A stretch of 64,000 bases of DNA, taken from Glandiceps talaboti (lineage: Eukaryota; Hemichordata; Enteropneusta; Spengelidae). The notes under the pieces are model-generated. The model had not been told where the DNA came from. It ran no database searches and was given only the letters and a program-made list of their open reading frames with translations. The stretch lies in assembly GCF_964340395.1 (NCBI RefSeq), contig NW_027554291.1:167001-231000 (forward strand). Reading direction: 5' to 3'. Numbering within the stretch: position 1 is the first letter of the stretch; each line of letters begins with the position of its first letter. This document shows, piece by piece, positions 36,233-49,069 of this stretch. A program made the position numbers and the translations under genes.

Positions 36233-37997
36233 AAACCTGTACACAACAGGTTTGGAAAGGTGTCGACCGGTTTGCGGTTTGGTTGGGTTTTGACAGTATT
36301 GTTTATGTTTTAACTAATTATGATCGGATTTGACTGGTTTAAAACCGGTTTGGACAGGTTTTGACCTTTTTTGTCTTGTTTGCAATGGTTGTGGACCGGT
36401 TTGGACAGGTTGTGACCGGTTTGAAATGGTTTTGGACAGGTTTGGACCGGTTTGGACAGGTTTTGGACCGGTTTTGATATGTTTGCACAGGTTTTGACCA
36501 GTTTTGATCAGTTTTGACTGGTTTAAAACCAGTGTTGACTGGTTTTGATTAGTTTTGAATTGTTTGCACTGGTTTTCGACCGGTTTGGACCGGTTATGAA
36601 AGGTTTGGACAGGTTTTGACAAGTTTTGATCGGTTTTGACGGGTTTTGAGTTGTTTGCACCTATTTTTGACCGGTTTGAACCGGTTTGACAGGTTTGCAC
36701 AGGTTTTGACCTAATTTCACTGGTTTTAAACCGGTTTGCGACAGGTTTTGACCAGTTTTGATCAGTTTTGACCGGTTTTAAACCTGTGTTGACTGGTTTC
36801 GATAGGTTTCGACAGGTTTGAACCGGTTTGGACAGGTTTTGACAAGTTTTGATCGGTTTTGACGGGTTTTGAGTTGTTTGCACCTAGTTTTGACCGGTTT
36901 GGACCGGATTGATAGGTTTTGATCAGTTTTGACTTGTTTGCACTGGTTTTGTACCAGTTTCGATAGGTTTTCGACCGGTTTGGACCGGATTTGACAGGTT
37001 TGGACAGGTTTGGAAAGTTTTGACTGGTTTTGACGGGTTTTGCACCTATTTTAGACAGGTTTGGATAGGTTTTTGACCGGTTTGGAGAGGTTTGACCTGT
37101 TTGCACAGGTTTTGACCAGTTTTCACTGGTTTTAAACCGGTTTGCGACAGGTTTTGACCAGTTTTGATCGGTTTTGACGGGTTTTGAGTTGTTTGCACCT
37201 AGTTTTGACCGGTTTGGACCGGATTGATACGTTTTGATCAGTTTTGACTTGTTTGCACTGGTTTTGGACCAGTTTCGATAGGTTTTCGACCGGTTTGGAC
37301 CGGTTTTGACAGGTTTGGACAGGTTTGGAAAAGTTTTGACTGGTTTTGACGGGTTTTGCACCTATTTTAGACAGGTTTGGATAGGTTTTTGACCGGTTTG
37401 GAGAGGTTTGACCTGTTTGCACAGGTTTTGACCAGTTTTGATCGGTTTTGACGGGTTTTGAGTTGTTTGCACCTTTTTTTTGACCGGTTTGGACCGGATT
37501 GATAGGTTTTGATCAGTTTTGACTTGTTTGCACTGGTTTTGGACCAGTTTCGATAGGTTTTCGACCGGTTTGGACCGGTTTGGACAGGTTTCGACAGGTT
37601 TGGAAAAGTTTTGACTGGTTTTGACGGGTTTTGCACCTATTTTAGACAGGTTTGGATAGGTTTTTGACCGGTTTGGAGAGGTTTGACCTGTTTGCACAGG
37701 TTTTGACCAGTTTTCACTGGTTTTAAACCGGTTTGCGACAGGTTTTGACCAGTTTTGATCGGTTTTAAACCGGTGTTGACTGGTTTTGATCGGTTTTGAC
37801 TTGTTTTCACCAGTTTTGGAATGGTTTCGATAGGTTTCGACAGGTTTGACCAGTTTTGATCTGTTTTCACCTGTTTATAACCAATTTGGAAGGTTTTGAC
37901 CGGTATTGACTCATTTTCACCAGTTTTGGTCCGCCTTGTATAGGTTTTCGACCGGTTTGGACCGTTTGGACAGGTTTGCTCAGGTTTTGACTCATTT
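36233..37997 (+). repeat. HOR unit 20, 1765 bp, ends type A
   Basis: Contains the left breakpoint of the 5627-bp duplication at ~36674, marked by GGTTTGAACCGGTTTGACAGG context (usual GGTTTGGACC). GATACG occurs near 37226 and a T8 run near 37474. Confidence 0.9.
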
Positions 37998-39659
37998 AAA
38001 CCTGTACACAACAGGTTTGGAAAGGTGTCGACCGGTTTGCGGTTTGGTTGGGTTTTGACAGTATTGTTTATGTTTTAACTAATTATGATCGGATTTGACT
38101 GGTTTAAAACCGGTTTGGACAGGTTTTGACCTTTTTTGTCTTGTTTGCAATGGTTGTGGACCGGTTTGGACAGGTTGTGACCGGTTTGAAATGGTTTTGG
38201 ACAGGTTTGGACCGGTTTGGACAGGTTTTGGACCGGTTTTGATATGTTTGCACAGGTTTTGACCAGTTTTGATCAGTTTTGACTGGTTTAAAACCAGTGT
38301 TGACTGGTTTTGATTAGTTTTGAATTGTTTGCACTGGTTTTCGACCGGTTTGGACCGGTTATGAAAGGTTTGGACAGGTTTTGACAAGTTTTGATCGGTT
38401 TTGACGGGTTTTGAGTTGTTTGCACCTATTTTTGACCGGTTTGGACCGGTTTGACCGGTTTAAAACCAGTGTTGACTGGTTTTGATTAGTTTTGACTTGT
38501 TTGCACTGGTTTTCGACCGTTCTGGACCGGTTTTGAAAGGTTTGGACAGGTTTTGACAAGTTTTGATCGGTTTTGACGGGTTTTGAGTTGTTTGCACCTA
38601 TTTTTGACCGGTTTGGACCGGTTTGACAGGTTTGCACAGGTTTTGACCTAATTTCACTGGTTTTAAACCGGTTTGCGACAGGTTTTGACCAGTTTTGATC
38701 AGTTTTGATCGGTTTTAAACCTGTGTTGACTGGTTTCGATAGGTTTCGACAGGTTTGAACCGGTTTTGACAGGTTTTGACCAGTTTTGACCGGTTTTAAA
38801 ACGGTGTTGACTGGTTTTGATCAGTTTTGATCGGTTTTGACTTGTTTTCACCAGTTTTGGAATGTTTTCGATAGGTTTCGACAGGTTTGAACCAGTTTTG
38901 ACAGGTTTTGACCAGTTTTGATCTGTTTTCACCTGTTTATAACCAATTTGGAAGGTTTTGACCGGTATTGATATGTTTGCACAGGTTTTGACCAGTTTTG
39001 ATCAGTTTTGACCGGTTTAAAACCAATGTTGACTGGTTTTGATCAGTTTTGACTTGTTTAAAACCAGTGTTGACTGGTTTTGATTAGTTTTGACTTGTTT
39101 GCACTGGTTTTCGACCGTTCTGGACCTGTTATTAAAGGTTTGGACAGGTTTTGACAAGTTTTGATCGGTTTTGACGGGTTTTGAGTTGTTTGCACTGGTT
39201 TTGGACCAGTTTCGATAGGTTTTCGACCGGTTTGGACTGGTTTGGACAGGTTTGGACAGGTTTGGAAAAGTTTTGACTGGTTTTGACGGGTTTTGCACCT
39301 ATTTTAGACAGGTTTGGATAGGTTTTTGACCGGTTTGGAGAGGTTTGACCTGTTTGCACAGGTTTTGACCAGTTTTCACTGGTTTTAAACCGGTTTGCGA
39401 CAGGTTTTGACCAGTTTTGATCGGTTTTAAACCGGTGTTGACTGGTTTTGATCGGTTTTGACTTGTTTTCACCAGTTTTGAAATGGTTTCGATAGGTTTC
39501 GACAGCTTTGACCAGTTTTGATCTGTTTTCGCCTGTTTATAACCAATTTGGAAGGTTTTGACCGGTATTGACTCATTTTCACCAGTTTTGGTCCGCCTTG
39601 TATAGGTTTTCGACCGGTTTGGACCGTTTGGACAGGTTTGCTCAGGTTTTGACTCATTT
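37998..39659 (+). repeat. HOR unit 21, 1662 bp, ends type G1
   Basis: First member of the first 5627-bp copy that is complete. It differs from its partner unit 24 at ~38708 (GATCGG against GACCGG). AAACCAATGTTGAC near 39023, a change from AAACCAGTGTTGAC, is shared with units 12, 14 and 24. Confidence 0.92.
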
Positions 39660-41595
39660 AAACCTGTACACAACAGGTTTGGAAAGGTGTCGACCGGTTT
39701 GCGGTTTGGTTGGGTTTTGACAGTATTGTTTATGTTTTAACTAATTATGATCGGATTTGACTGGTTTAAAACCGGTTTGGACAGGTTTTGACCTTTTTTG
39801 TCTTGTTTGCAATGGTTGTGGACCGGTTTGGACAGGTTGTGACCGGTTTGAAATGGTTTTGGACAGGTTTGGACCGGTTTGGACAGGTTTTGGACCGGTT
39901 TTGATATGTTTGCACAGGTTTTGACCAGTTTTGATCAGTTTTGACTGGTTTAAAACCAGTGTTGACTGGTTTTGATTAGTTTTGAATTGTTTGCACTGGT
40001 TTTCGACCGGTTTGGACCGGTTATGAAAGGTTTGGACAGGTTTTGACAATTTTGATCGGTTTTGACGGGTTTTGAGTTGTTTGCACCTATTTTTGACCGG
40101 TTTGGACCGGTTTGACAGGTTTGCACAGGTTTTGACCTAATTTCACTGGTTTTAAACCGGTTTGCGACAGGTTTTGACCAGTTTTGATCAGTTTTGACCG
40201 GTTTTAAACCTGTGTTGACTGGTTTCGATAGGTTTCGACAGGTTTGAACCGGTTTGGACAGGTTTTGACAAGTTTTGATCGGTTTTGACGGGTTTTGAGT
40301 TGTTTGCACCTAGTTTTGACCGGTTTGGACCGGATTGATAGGTTTTGATCAGTTTTGACTTGTTTGCACTGGTTTTGTACCAGTTTCGATAGGTTTTCGA
40401 CCGGTTTGGACCGGATTTGACAGGTTTGGACAGGTTTGGAAAGTTTTGACTGGTTTTGACGGGTTTTGCACCTATTTTAGACAGGTTTGGATAGGTTTTT
40501 GACCGGTTTGGAGAGGTTTGACCTGTTTGCACAGGTTTTGACCAGATTTCACTGGTTTTAAACCGGTTTGCGACAGGTTTTGACCAGTTTTGATCGGTTT
40601 TGACGGGTTTTGAGTTGTTTGCACCTATTTTTGACCGGTTTGGACCGGTTTGACAGGTTTTGATCAGTTTTGACTTGTTTGCACTGGTTTTGGACCAGTT
40701 TGGATGGGTTTTCGACCGGTTTTGAAAGGTTTGGACAGGTTTTGACAAGTTTTGATCGGTTTTGACGGGTTTTGAGTTGTTTGCACCTATTTTTGACCAG
40801 TTTGGACCGGTTTGGACCGGTTTGGACAGGTTTTGGACCGGTTTTGATATGTTTGCACAGGTTTTGACCAGTTTTGATCAGTTTTGACCGGTTTAAAACC
40901 AGTGTTGACTGGTTTTGATCAGTTTTGACTTGTTTAAAACCAGTGTTGACTGGTTTTGATTAGTTTTGACTTGTTTGCACTGGTTTTCGACCGTTCTGGA
41001 CCTGTTATTAAAGGTTTGGACAGGTTTTGACAAGTTTTGATCGGTTTTGACGGGTTTTGAGTTGTTTGCACCTAGTTTTGACCGGTTTGGACCGGATTGA
41101 TAGGTTTTGATCAGTTTTGACTTGTTTGCACTGGTTTTGGACCAGTTTCGATAGGTTTTCGACCGGTTTGGACCGGTTTGGACAGGTTTGGACAGGTTTG
41201 GAAAAGTTTTGACTGGTTTTGACGGGTTTTGCACCTATTTTAGACAGGTTTGGATAGGTTTTTGACCGGTTTGGAGAGGTTTGACCTGTTTGCACAGGTT
41301 TTGACCAGTTTTCACTGGTTTTAAACCGGTTTGCGACAGGTTTTGACCAGTTTTGATCGGTTTTAAACCGGTGTTGACTGGTTTTGATCGGTTTTGACTT
41401 GTTTTCACCAGTTTTGAAATGGTTTCGATAGGTTTCGACAGCTTTGACCAGTTTTGATCTGTTTTCGCCTGTTTATAACCAATTTGGAAGGTTTTGACCG
41501 GTATTGACTCATTTTCACCTGTTTTGGTCCGCCTTGTATAGGTTTTCGACCGGTTTGGACCGTTTGGACAGGTTTGCTCAGGTTTTGACTCATTT
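39660..41595 (+). repeat. HOR unit 22, 1936 bp, ends type G2
   Basis: Carries a 1-bp loss, GACAATTTTGATC near 40046 for GACAAGTTTTGATC, shared only with unit 25, and CCAGATTTCACTGG near 40542. It runs from G1 to G2. Confidence 0.92.
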
Positions 41596-43624
41596 AAACC
41601 TGTACACAACAGGTTTGGAAAGGTGTCGACCGGTTTGCGGTTTGGTTGGGTTTTGACAGTATTGTTTATGTTTTAACTAATTATGATCGGATTTGACTGG
41701 TTTAAAACCGGTTTGGACAGGTTTTGACCTTTTTTGTCTTGTTTGCAATGGTTGTGGACCGGTTTGGACAGGTTGTGACCGGTTTGAAATGGTTTTGGAC
41801 AGGTTTGGACCGGTTTGGACAGGTTTTGGACCGGTTTTGATATGTTTGCACAGGTTTTGACCAGTTTTGATCAGTTTTGACTGGTTTAAAACCAGTGTTG
41901 ACTGGTTTTGATTAGTTTTGAATTGTTTGCACTGGTTTTCGACCGGTTTGGACCGGTTATGAAAGGTTTGGACAGGTTTTGACAAGTTTTGATCGGTTTT
42001 GACGGGTTTTGAGTTGTTTGCACCTATTTTTGACCGGTTTGGACCGGTTTGACCGGTTTAAAACCAGTGTTGACTGGTTTTGATTAGTTTTGACAGGTTT
42101 GCACTGGTTTTGACCTAATTTCACTGGTTTTAAACCGGTTTGCGACAGGTTTTGACCAGTTTTGATTAGTTTTGACCGGTTTTAAACCTGTGTTGACTGG
42201 TTTCGATAGGTTTCGACAGGTTTGAACCGGTTTGGACAGGTTTTGACAAGTTTTGATCGGTTTTGACGGGTTTTGAGTTGTTTGCACCTAGTTTTGACCG
42301 GTTTGAACCGGTTTGACAGGTTTGCACAGGTTTTGACCTAATTTCACTGGTTTTAAACCGGTTTGCGACAGGTTTTGACCAGTTTTGATCAGTTTTGACC
42401 GGTTTTAAACCTGTGTTGACTGGTTTCGATAGGTTTCGACAGGTTTGAACCGGTTTGGACAGGTTTTGACAAGTTTTGATCGGTTTTGACGGGTTTTGAG
42501 TTGTTTGCACCTAGTTTTGACCGGTTTGGACCGGATTGATAGGTTTTGATCAGTTTTGACTTGTTTGCACTGGTTTTGTACCAGTTTCGATAGGTTTTCG
42601 ACCGGTTTGGACCGGATTTGACAGGTTTGGACAGGTTTGGAAAGTTTTGACTGGTTTTGACGGGTTTTGCACCTATTTTAGACAGGTTTGGATAGGTTTT
42701 TGACCGGTTTGGAGAGGTTTGACCTGTTTGCACAGGTTTTGACCAGTTTTCACTGGTTTTAAACCGGTTTGCGACAGGTTTTGACCAGTTTTGATCGGTT
42801 TTGACGGGTTTTGAGTTGTTTGCACCTAGTTTTGACCGGTTTGGACCGGATTGATACGTTTTGATCAGTTTTGACTTGTTTGCACTGGTTTTGGACCAGT
42901 TTCGATAGGTTTTCGACCGGTTTGGACCGGTTTTGACAGGTTTGGACAGGTTTGGAAAAGTTTTGACTGGTTTTGACGGGTTTTGCACCTATTTTAGACA
43001 GGTTTGGATAGGTTTTTGACCGGTTTGGAGAGGTTTGACCTGTTTGCACAGGTTTTGACCAGTTTTGATCGGTTTTGACGGGTTTTGAGTTGTTTGCACC
43101 TTTTTTTTGACCGGTTTGGACCGGATTGATAGGTTTTGATCAGTTTTGACTTGTTTGCACTGGTTTTGGACCAGTTTCGATAGGTTTTCGACCGGTTTGG
43201 ACCGGTTTGGACAGGTTTCGACAGGTTTGGAAAAGTTTTGACTGGTTTTGACGGGTTTTGCACCTATTTTAGACAGGTTTGGATAGGTTTTTGACCGGTT
43301 TGGAGAGGTTTGACCTGTTTGCACAGGTTTTGACCAGTTTTCACTGGTTTTAAACCGGTTTGCGACAGGTTTTGACCAGTTTTGATCGGTTTTAAACCGG
43401 TGTTGACTGGTTTTGATCGGTTTTGACTTGTTTTCACCAGTTTTGGAATGGTTTCGATAGGTTTCGACAGGTTTGACCAGTTTTGATCTGTTTTCACCTG
43501 TTTATAACCAATTTGGAAGGTTTTGACCGGTATTGACTCATTTTCACCAGTTTTGGTCCGCCTTGTATAGGTTTTCGACCGGTTTGGACCGTTTGGACAG
43601 GTTTGCTCAGGTTTTGACTCATTT
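41596..43624 (+). repeat. HOR unit 23, 2029 bp, ends type A
   Basis: Contains the junction of the 5627-bp tandem duplication at ~42300, where GCACCTAGTTTTGACCG meets GTTTGAACCGG. GATTAG at ~42166 against GATCAG at ~47793 is the second difference I found between the two copies. A T8 run lies near 43100. Confidence 0.92.
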
Positions 43625-45286
43625 AAACCTGTACACAACAGGTTTGGAAAGGTGTCGACCGGTTTGCGGTTTGGTTGGGTTTTGACAGTATTGTTTATGT
43701 TTTAACTAATTATGATCGGATTTGACTGGTTTAAAACCGGTTTGGACAGGTTTTGACCTTTTTTGTCTTGTTTGCAATGGTTGTGGACCGGTTTGGACAG
43801 GTTGTGACCGGTTTGAAATGGTTTTGGACAGGTTTGGACCGGTTTGGACAGGTTTTGGACCGGTTTTGATATGTTTGCACAGGTTTTGACCAGTTTTGAT
43901 CAGTTTTGACTGGTTTAAAACCAGTGTTGACTGGTTTTGATTAGTTTTGAATTGTTTGCACTGGTTTTCGACCGGTTTGGACCGGTTATGAAAGGTTTGG
44001 ACAGGTTTTGACAAGTTTTGATCGGTTTTGACGGGTTTTGAGTTGTTTGCACCTATTTTTGACCGGTTTGGACCGGTTTGACCGGTTTAAAACCAGTGTT
44101 GACTGGTTTTGATTAGTTTTGACTTGTTTGCACTGGTTTTCGACCGTTCTGGACCGGTTTTGAAAGGTTTGGACAGGTTTTGACAAGTTTTGATCGGTTT
44201 TGACGGGTTTTGAGTTGTTTGCACCTATTTTTGACCGGTTTGGACCGGTTTGACAGGTTTGCACAGGTTTTGACCTAATTTCACTGGTTTTAAACCGGTT
44301 TGCGACAGGTTTTGACCAGTTTTGATCAGTTTTGACCGGTTTTAAACCTGTGTTGACTGGTTTCGATAGGTTTCGACAGGTTTGAACCGGTTTTGACAGG
44401 TTTTGACCAGTTTTGACCGGTTTTAAAACGGTGTTGACTGGTTTTGATCAGTTTTGATCGGTTTTGACTTGTTTTCACCAGTTTTGGAATGTTTTCGATA
44501 GGTTTCGACAGGTTTGAACCAGTTTTGACAGGTTTTGACCAGTTTTGATCTGTTTTCACCTGTTTATAACCAATTTGGAAGGTTTTGACCGGTATTGATA
44601 TGTTTGCACAGGTTTTGACCAGTTTTGATCAGTTTTGACCGGTTTAAAACCAATGTTGACTGGTTTTGATCAGTTTTGACTTGTTTAAAACCAGTGTTGA
44701 CTGGTTTTGATTAGTTTTGACTTGTTTGCACTGGTTTTCGACCGTTCTGGACCTGTTATTAAAGGTTTGGACAGGTTTTGACAAGTTTTGATCGGTTTTG
44801 ACGGGTTTTGAGTTGTTTGCACTGGTTTTGGACCAGTTTCGATAGGTTTTCGACCGGTTTGGACTGGTTTGGACAGGTTTGGACAGGTTTGGAAAAGTTT
44901 TGACTGGTTTTGACGGGTTTTGCACCTATTTTAGACAGGTTTGGATAGGTTTTTGACCGGTTTGGAGAGGTTTGACCTGTTTGCACAGGTTTTGACCAGT
45001 TTTCACTGGTTTTAAACCGGTTTGCGACAGGTTTTGACCAGTTTTGATCGGTTTTAAACCGGTGTTGACTGGTTTTGATCGGTTTTGACTTGTTTTCACC
45101 AGTTTTGAAATGGTTTCGATAGGTTTCGACAGCTTTGACCAGTTTTGATCTGTTTTCGCCTGTTTATAACCAATTTGGAAGGTTTTGACCGGTATTGACT
45201 CATTTTCACCAGTTTTGGTCCGCCTTGTATAGGTTTTCGACCGGTTTGGACCGTTTGGACAGGTTTGCTCAGGTTTTGACTCATTT
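43625..45286 (+). repeat. HOR unit 24, 1662 bp, ends type G1
   Basis: Partner of unit 21 in the second 5627-bp copy, identical apart from the base near 44335 as far as I could read. Confidence 0.92.
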
Positions 45287-47222
45287 AAACCTGTACACAA
45301 CAGGTTTGGAAAGGTGTCGACCGGTTTGCGGTTTGGTTGGGTTTTGACAGTATTGTTTATGTTTTAACTAATTATGATCGGATTTGACTGGTTTAAAACC
45401 GGTTTGGACAGGTTTTGACCTTTTTTGTCTTGTTTGCAATGGTTGTGGACCGGTTTGGACAGGTTGTGACCGGTTTGAAATGGTTTTGGACAGGTTTGGA
45501 CCGGTTTGGACAGGTTTTGGACCGGTTTTGATATGTTTGCACAGGTTTTGACCAGTTTTGATCAGTTTTGACTGGTTTAAAACCAGTGTTGACTGGTTTT
45601 GATTAGTTTTGAATTGTTTGCACTGGTTTTCGACCGGTTTGGACCGGTTATGAAAGGTTTGGACAGGTTTTGACAATTTTGATCGGTTTTGACGGGTTTT
45701 GAGTTGTTTGCACCTATTTTTGACCGGTTTGGACCGGTTTGACAGGTTTGCACAGGTTTTGACCTAATTTCACTGGTTTTAAACCGGTTTGCGACAGGTT
45801 TTGACCAGTTTTGATCAGTTTTGACCGGTTTTAAACCTGTGTTGACTGGTTTCGATAGGTTTCGACAGGTTTGAACCGGTTTGGACAGGTTTTGACAAGT
45901 TTTGATCGGTTTTGACGGGTTTTGAGTTGTTTGCACCTAGTTTTGACCGGTTTGGACCGGATTGATAGGTTTTGATCAGTTTTGACTTGTTTGCACTGGT
46001 TTTGTACCAGTTTCGATAGGTTTTCGACCGGTTTGGACCGGATTTGACAGGTTTGGACAGGTTTGGAAAGTTTTGACTGGTTTTGACGGGTTTTGCACCT
46101 ATTTTAGACAGGTTTGGATAGGTTTTTGACCGGTTTGGAGAGGTTTGACCTGTTTGCACAGGTTTTGACCAGATTTCACTGGTTTTAAACCGGTTTGCGA
46201 CAGGTTTTGACCAGTTTTGATCGGTTTTGACGGGTTTTGAGTTGTTTGCACCTATTTTTGACCGGTTTGGACCGGTTTGACAGGTTTTGATCAGTTTTGA
46301 CTTGTTTGCACTGGTTTTGGACCAGTTTGGATGGGTTTTCGACCGGTTTTGAAAGGTTTGGACAGGTTTTGACAAGTTTTGATCGGTTTTGACGGGTTTT
46401 GAGTTGTTTGCACCTATTTTTGACCAGTTTGGACCGGTTTGGACCGGTTTGGACAGGTTTTGGACCGGTTTTGATATGTTTGCACAGGTTTTGACCAGTT
46501 TTGATCAGTTTTGACCGGTTTAAAACCAGTGTTGACTGGTTTTGATCAGTTTTGACTTGTTTAAAACCAGTGTTGACTGGTTTTGATTAGTTTTGACTTG
46601 TTTGCACTGGTTTTCGACCGTTCTGGACCTGTTATTAAAGGTTTGGACAGGTTTTGACAAGTTTTGATCGGTTTTGACGGGTTTTGAGTTGTTTGCACCT
46701 AGTTTTGACCGGTTTGGACCGGATTGATAGGTTTTGATCAGTTTTGACTTGTTTGCACTGGTTTTGGACCAGTTTCGATAGGTTTTCGACCGGTTTGGAC
46801 CGGTTTGGACAGGTTTGGACAGGTTTGGAAAAGTTTTGACTGGTTTTGACGGGTTTTGCACCTATTTTAGACAGGTTTGGATAGGTTTTTGACCGGTTTG
46901 GAGAGGTTTGACCTGTTTGCACAGGTTTTGACCAGTTTTCACTGGTTTTAAACCGGTTTGCGACAGGTTTTGACCAGTTTTGATCGGTTTTAAACCGGTG
47001 TTGACTGGTTTTGATCGGTTTTGACTTGTTTTCACCAGTTTTGAAATGGTTTCGATAGGTTTCGACAGCTTTGACCAGTTTTGATCTGTTTTCGCCTGTT
47101 TATAACCAATTTGGAAGGTTTTGACCGGTATTGACTCATTTTCACCTGTTTTGGTCCGCCTTGTATAGGTTTTCGACCGGTTTGGACCGTTTGGACAGGT
47201 TTGCTCAGGTTTTGACTCATTT
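45287..47222 (+). repeat. HOR unit 25, 1936 bp, ends type G2
   Basis: Partner of unit 22, sharing both the 1-bp loss (near 45673) and the CCAGATTTCACTGG variant (near 46169). I saw no difference between the two. Confidence 0.92.
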
Positions 47223-49069
47223 AAACCTGTACACAACAGGTTTGGAAAGGTGTCGACCGGTTTGCGGTTTGGTTGGGTTTTGACAGTATTGTTTATGTTT
47301 TAACTAATTATGATCGGATTTGACTGGTTTAAAACCGGTTTGGACAGGTTTTGACCTTTTTTGTCTTGTTTGCAATGGTTGTGGACCGGTTTGGACAGGT
47401 TGTGACCGGTTTGAAATGGTTTTGGACAGGTTTGGACCGGTTTGGACAGGTTTTGGACCGGTTTTGATATGTTTGCACAGGTTTTGACCAGTTTTGATCA
47501 GTTTTGACTGGTTTAAAACCAGTGTTGACTGGTTTTGATTAGTTTTGAATTGTTTGCACTGGTTTTCGACCGGTTTGGACCGGTTATGAAAGGTTTGGAC
47601 AGGTTTTGACAAGTTTTGATCGGTTTTGACGGGTTTTGAGTTGTTTGCACCTATTTTTGACCGGTTTGGACCGGTTTGACCGGTTTAAAACCAGTGTTGA
47701 CTGGTTTTGATTAGTTTTGACAGGTTTGCACTGGTTTTGACCTAATTTCACTGGTTTTAAACCGGTTTGCGACAGGTTTTGACCAGTTTTGATCAGTTTT
47801 GACCGGTTTTAAACCTGTGTTGACTGGTTTCGATAGGTTTCGACAGGTTTGAACCGGTTTGGACAGGTTTTGACAAGTTTTGATCGGTTTTGACGGGTTT
47901 TGAGTTGTTTGCACCTAGTTTTGACCGGTTTGGACCGGATTGATAGGTTTTGATCAGTTTTGACTTGTTTGCACTGGTTTTGTACCAGTTTCGATAGGTT
48001 TTCGACCGGTTTGGACCGGATTTGACAGGTTTGGACAGGTTTGGAAAAGTTTTGACTGGTTTTAAAACGGTGTTGACTGGTTTTGATCAGTTTTGATCGG
48101 TTTTGACTTGTTTTCACCAGTTTTGGAATGTTTTCGATAGGTTTCGACAGGTTTGAACCAGTTTTGACAGGTTTTGACCAGTTTTGATCTGTTTTCACCT
48201 GTTTATAACCAATTTGGACAGGTTTTGGACCGGTTTTGATATGTTTGCACAGGTTTTGACAAGTTTTGATCAGTTTTGACCGGTTTAAAACCAGTGTTGA
48301 CTGGTTTTGATCAGTTTTGACTTGTTTAAAACCAGTGTTGACTGGTTTTGATTAGTTTTGACTTGTTTGCACTGGTTTTCGACCGTTCTGGACCTGTTAT
48401 TAAAGGTTTGGACAGGTTTTGACAAGTTTTGCACCTATTTTAGACAGGTTTGGATAGGTTTTTGACCGGTTTGGAGAGGTTTGACCTGTTTGCACAGGTT
48501 TTGACCAGTTTTCACTGGTTTTGACGGGTTTTGAGTTGTTTGCACCTTTTTTTGACCGGTTTGGACCGGATTGATAGGTTTTGATCAGTTTTGACTTGTT
48601 TGCACTGGTTTTGGACCAGTTTCGATAGGTTTTCGACCGGTTTGGACCGGTTTGGACAGGTTTCGACAGGTTTGGAAAAGTTTTGACTGGTTTTGACGGG
48701 TTTTGCACCTATTTTAGACAGGTTTGGATAGGTTTTTGACCGGTTTGGAGAGGTTTGACCTGTTTGCACAGGTTTTGACCAGTTTTCACTGGTTTTAAAC
48801 CGGTTTGCGACAGGTTTTGACCAGTTTTGATCGGTTTTAAACCGGTGTTGACTGGTTTTGATCGGTTTTGACTTGTTTTCACCAGTTTTGGAATGGTTTC
48901 GATAGGTTTCGACAGGTTTGACCAGTTTTGATCTGTTTTCACCTGTTTATAACCAATTTGGAAGGTTTTGACCGGTATTGACTCATTTTCACCAGTTTTG
49001 GTCCGCCTTGTATAGGTTTTCGACCGGTTTGGACCGTTTGGACAGGTTTGCTCAGGTTTTGACTCATTT
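47223..49069 (+). repeat. HOR unit 26, 1847 bp, ends type A
   Basis: Starts as a copy of unit 23, then departs after 47927 where the second 5627-bp copy ends. Near 48216 CCAATTTGGACAGG joins two usually separate contexts, and near 48428 and 48520 two further short-cuts remove parts of ~300-bp blocks. A T7 run lies near 48547. Confidence 0.9.

Larger units (their letters stand above)
36674..47927 (+). repeat. Tandem duplication, period 5627 bp, nearly identical copies
   Basis: Copy 1 is 36674-42300 and copy 2 is 42301-47927. A private marker, GTTTGAACCGG in place of GTTTGGACCGG, opens each copy. I found two substitutions between copies (38708/44335 and 42166/47793) and no length change. Flanking homology at the breakpoint extends over several tens of bases. 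Confidence 0.92.
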
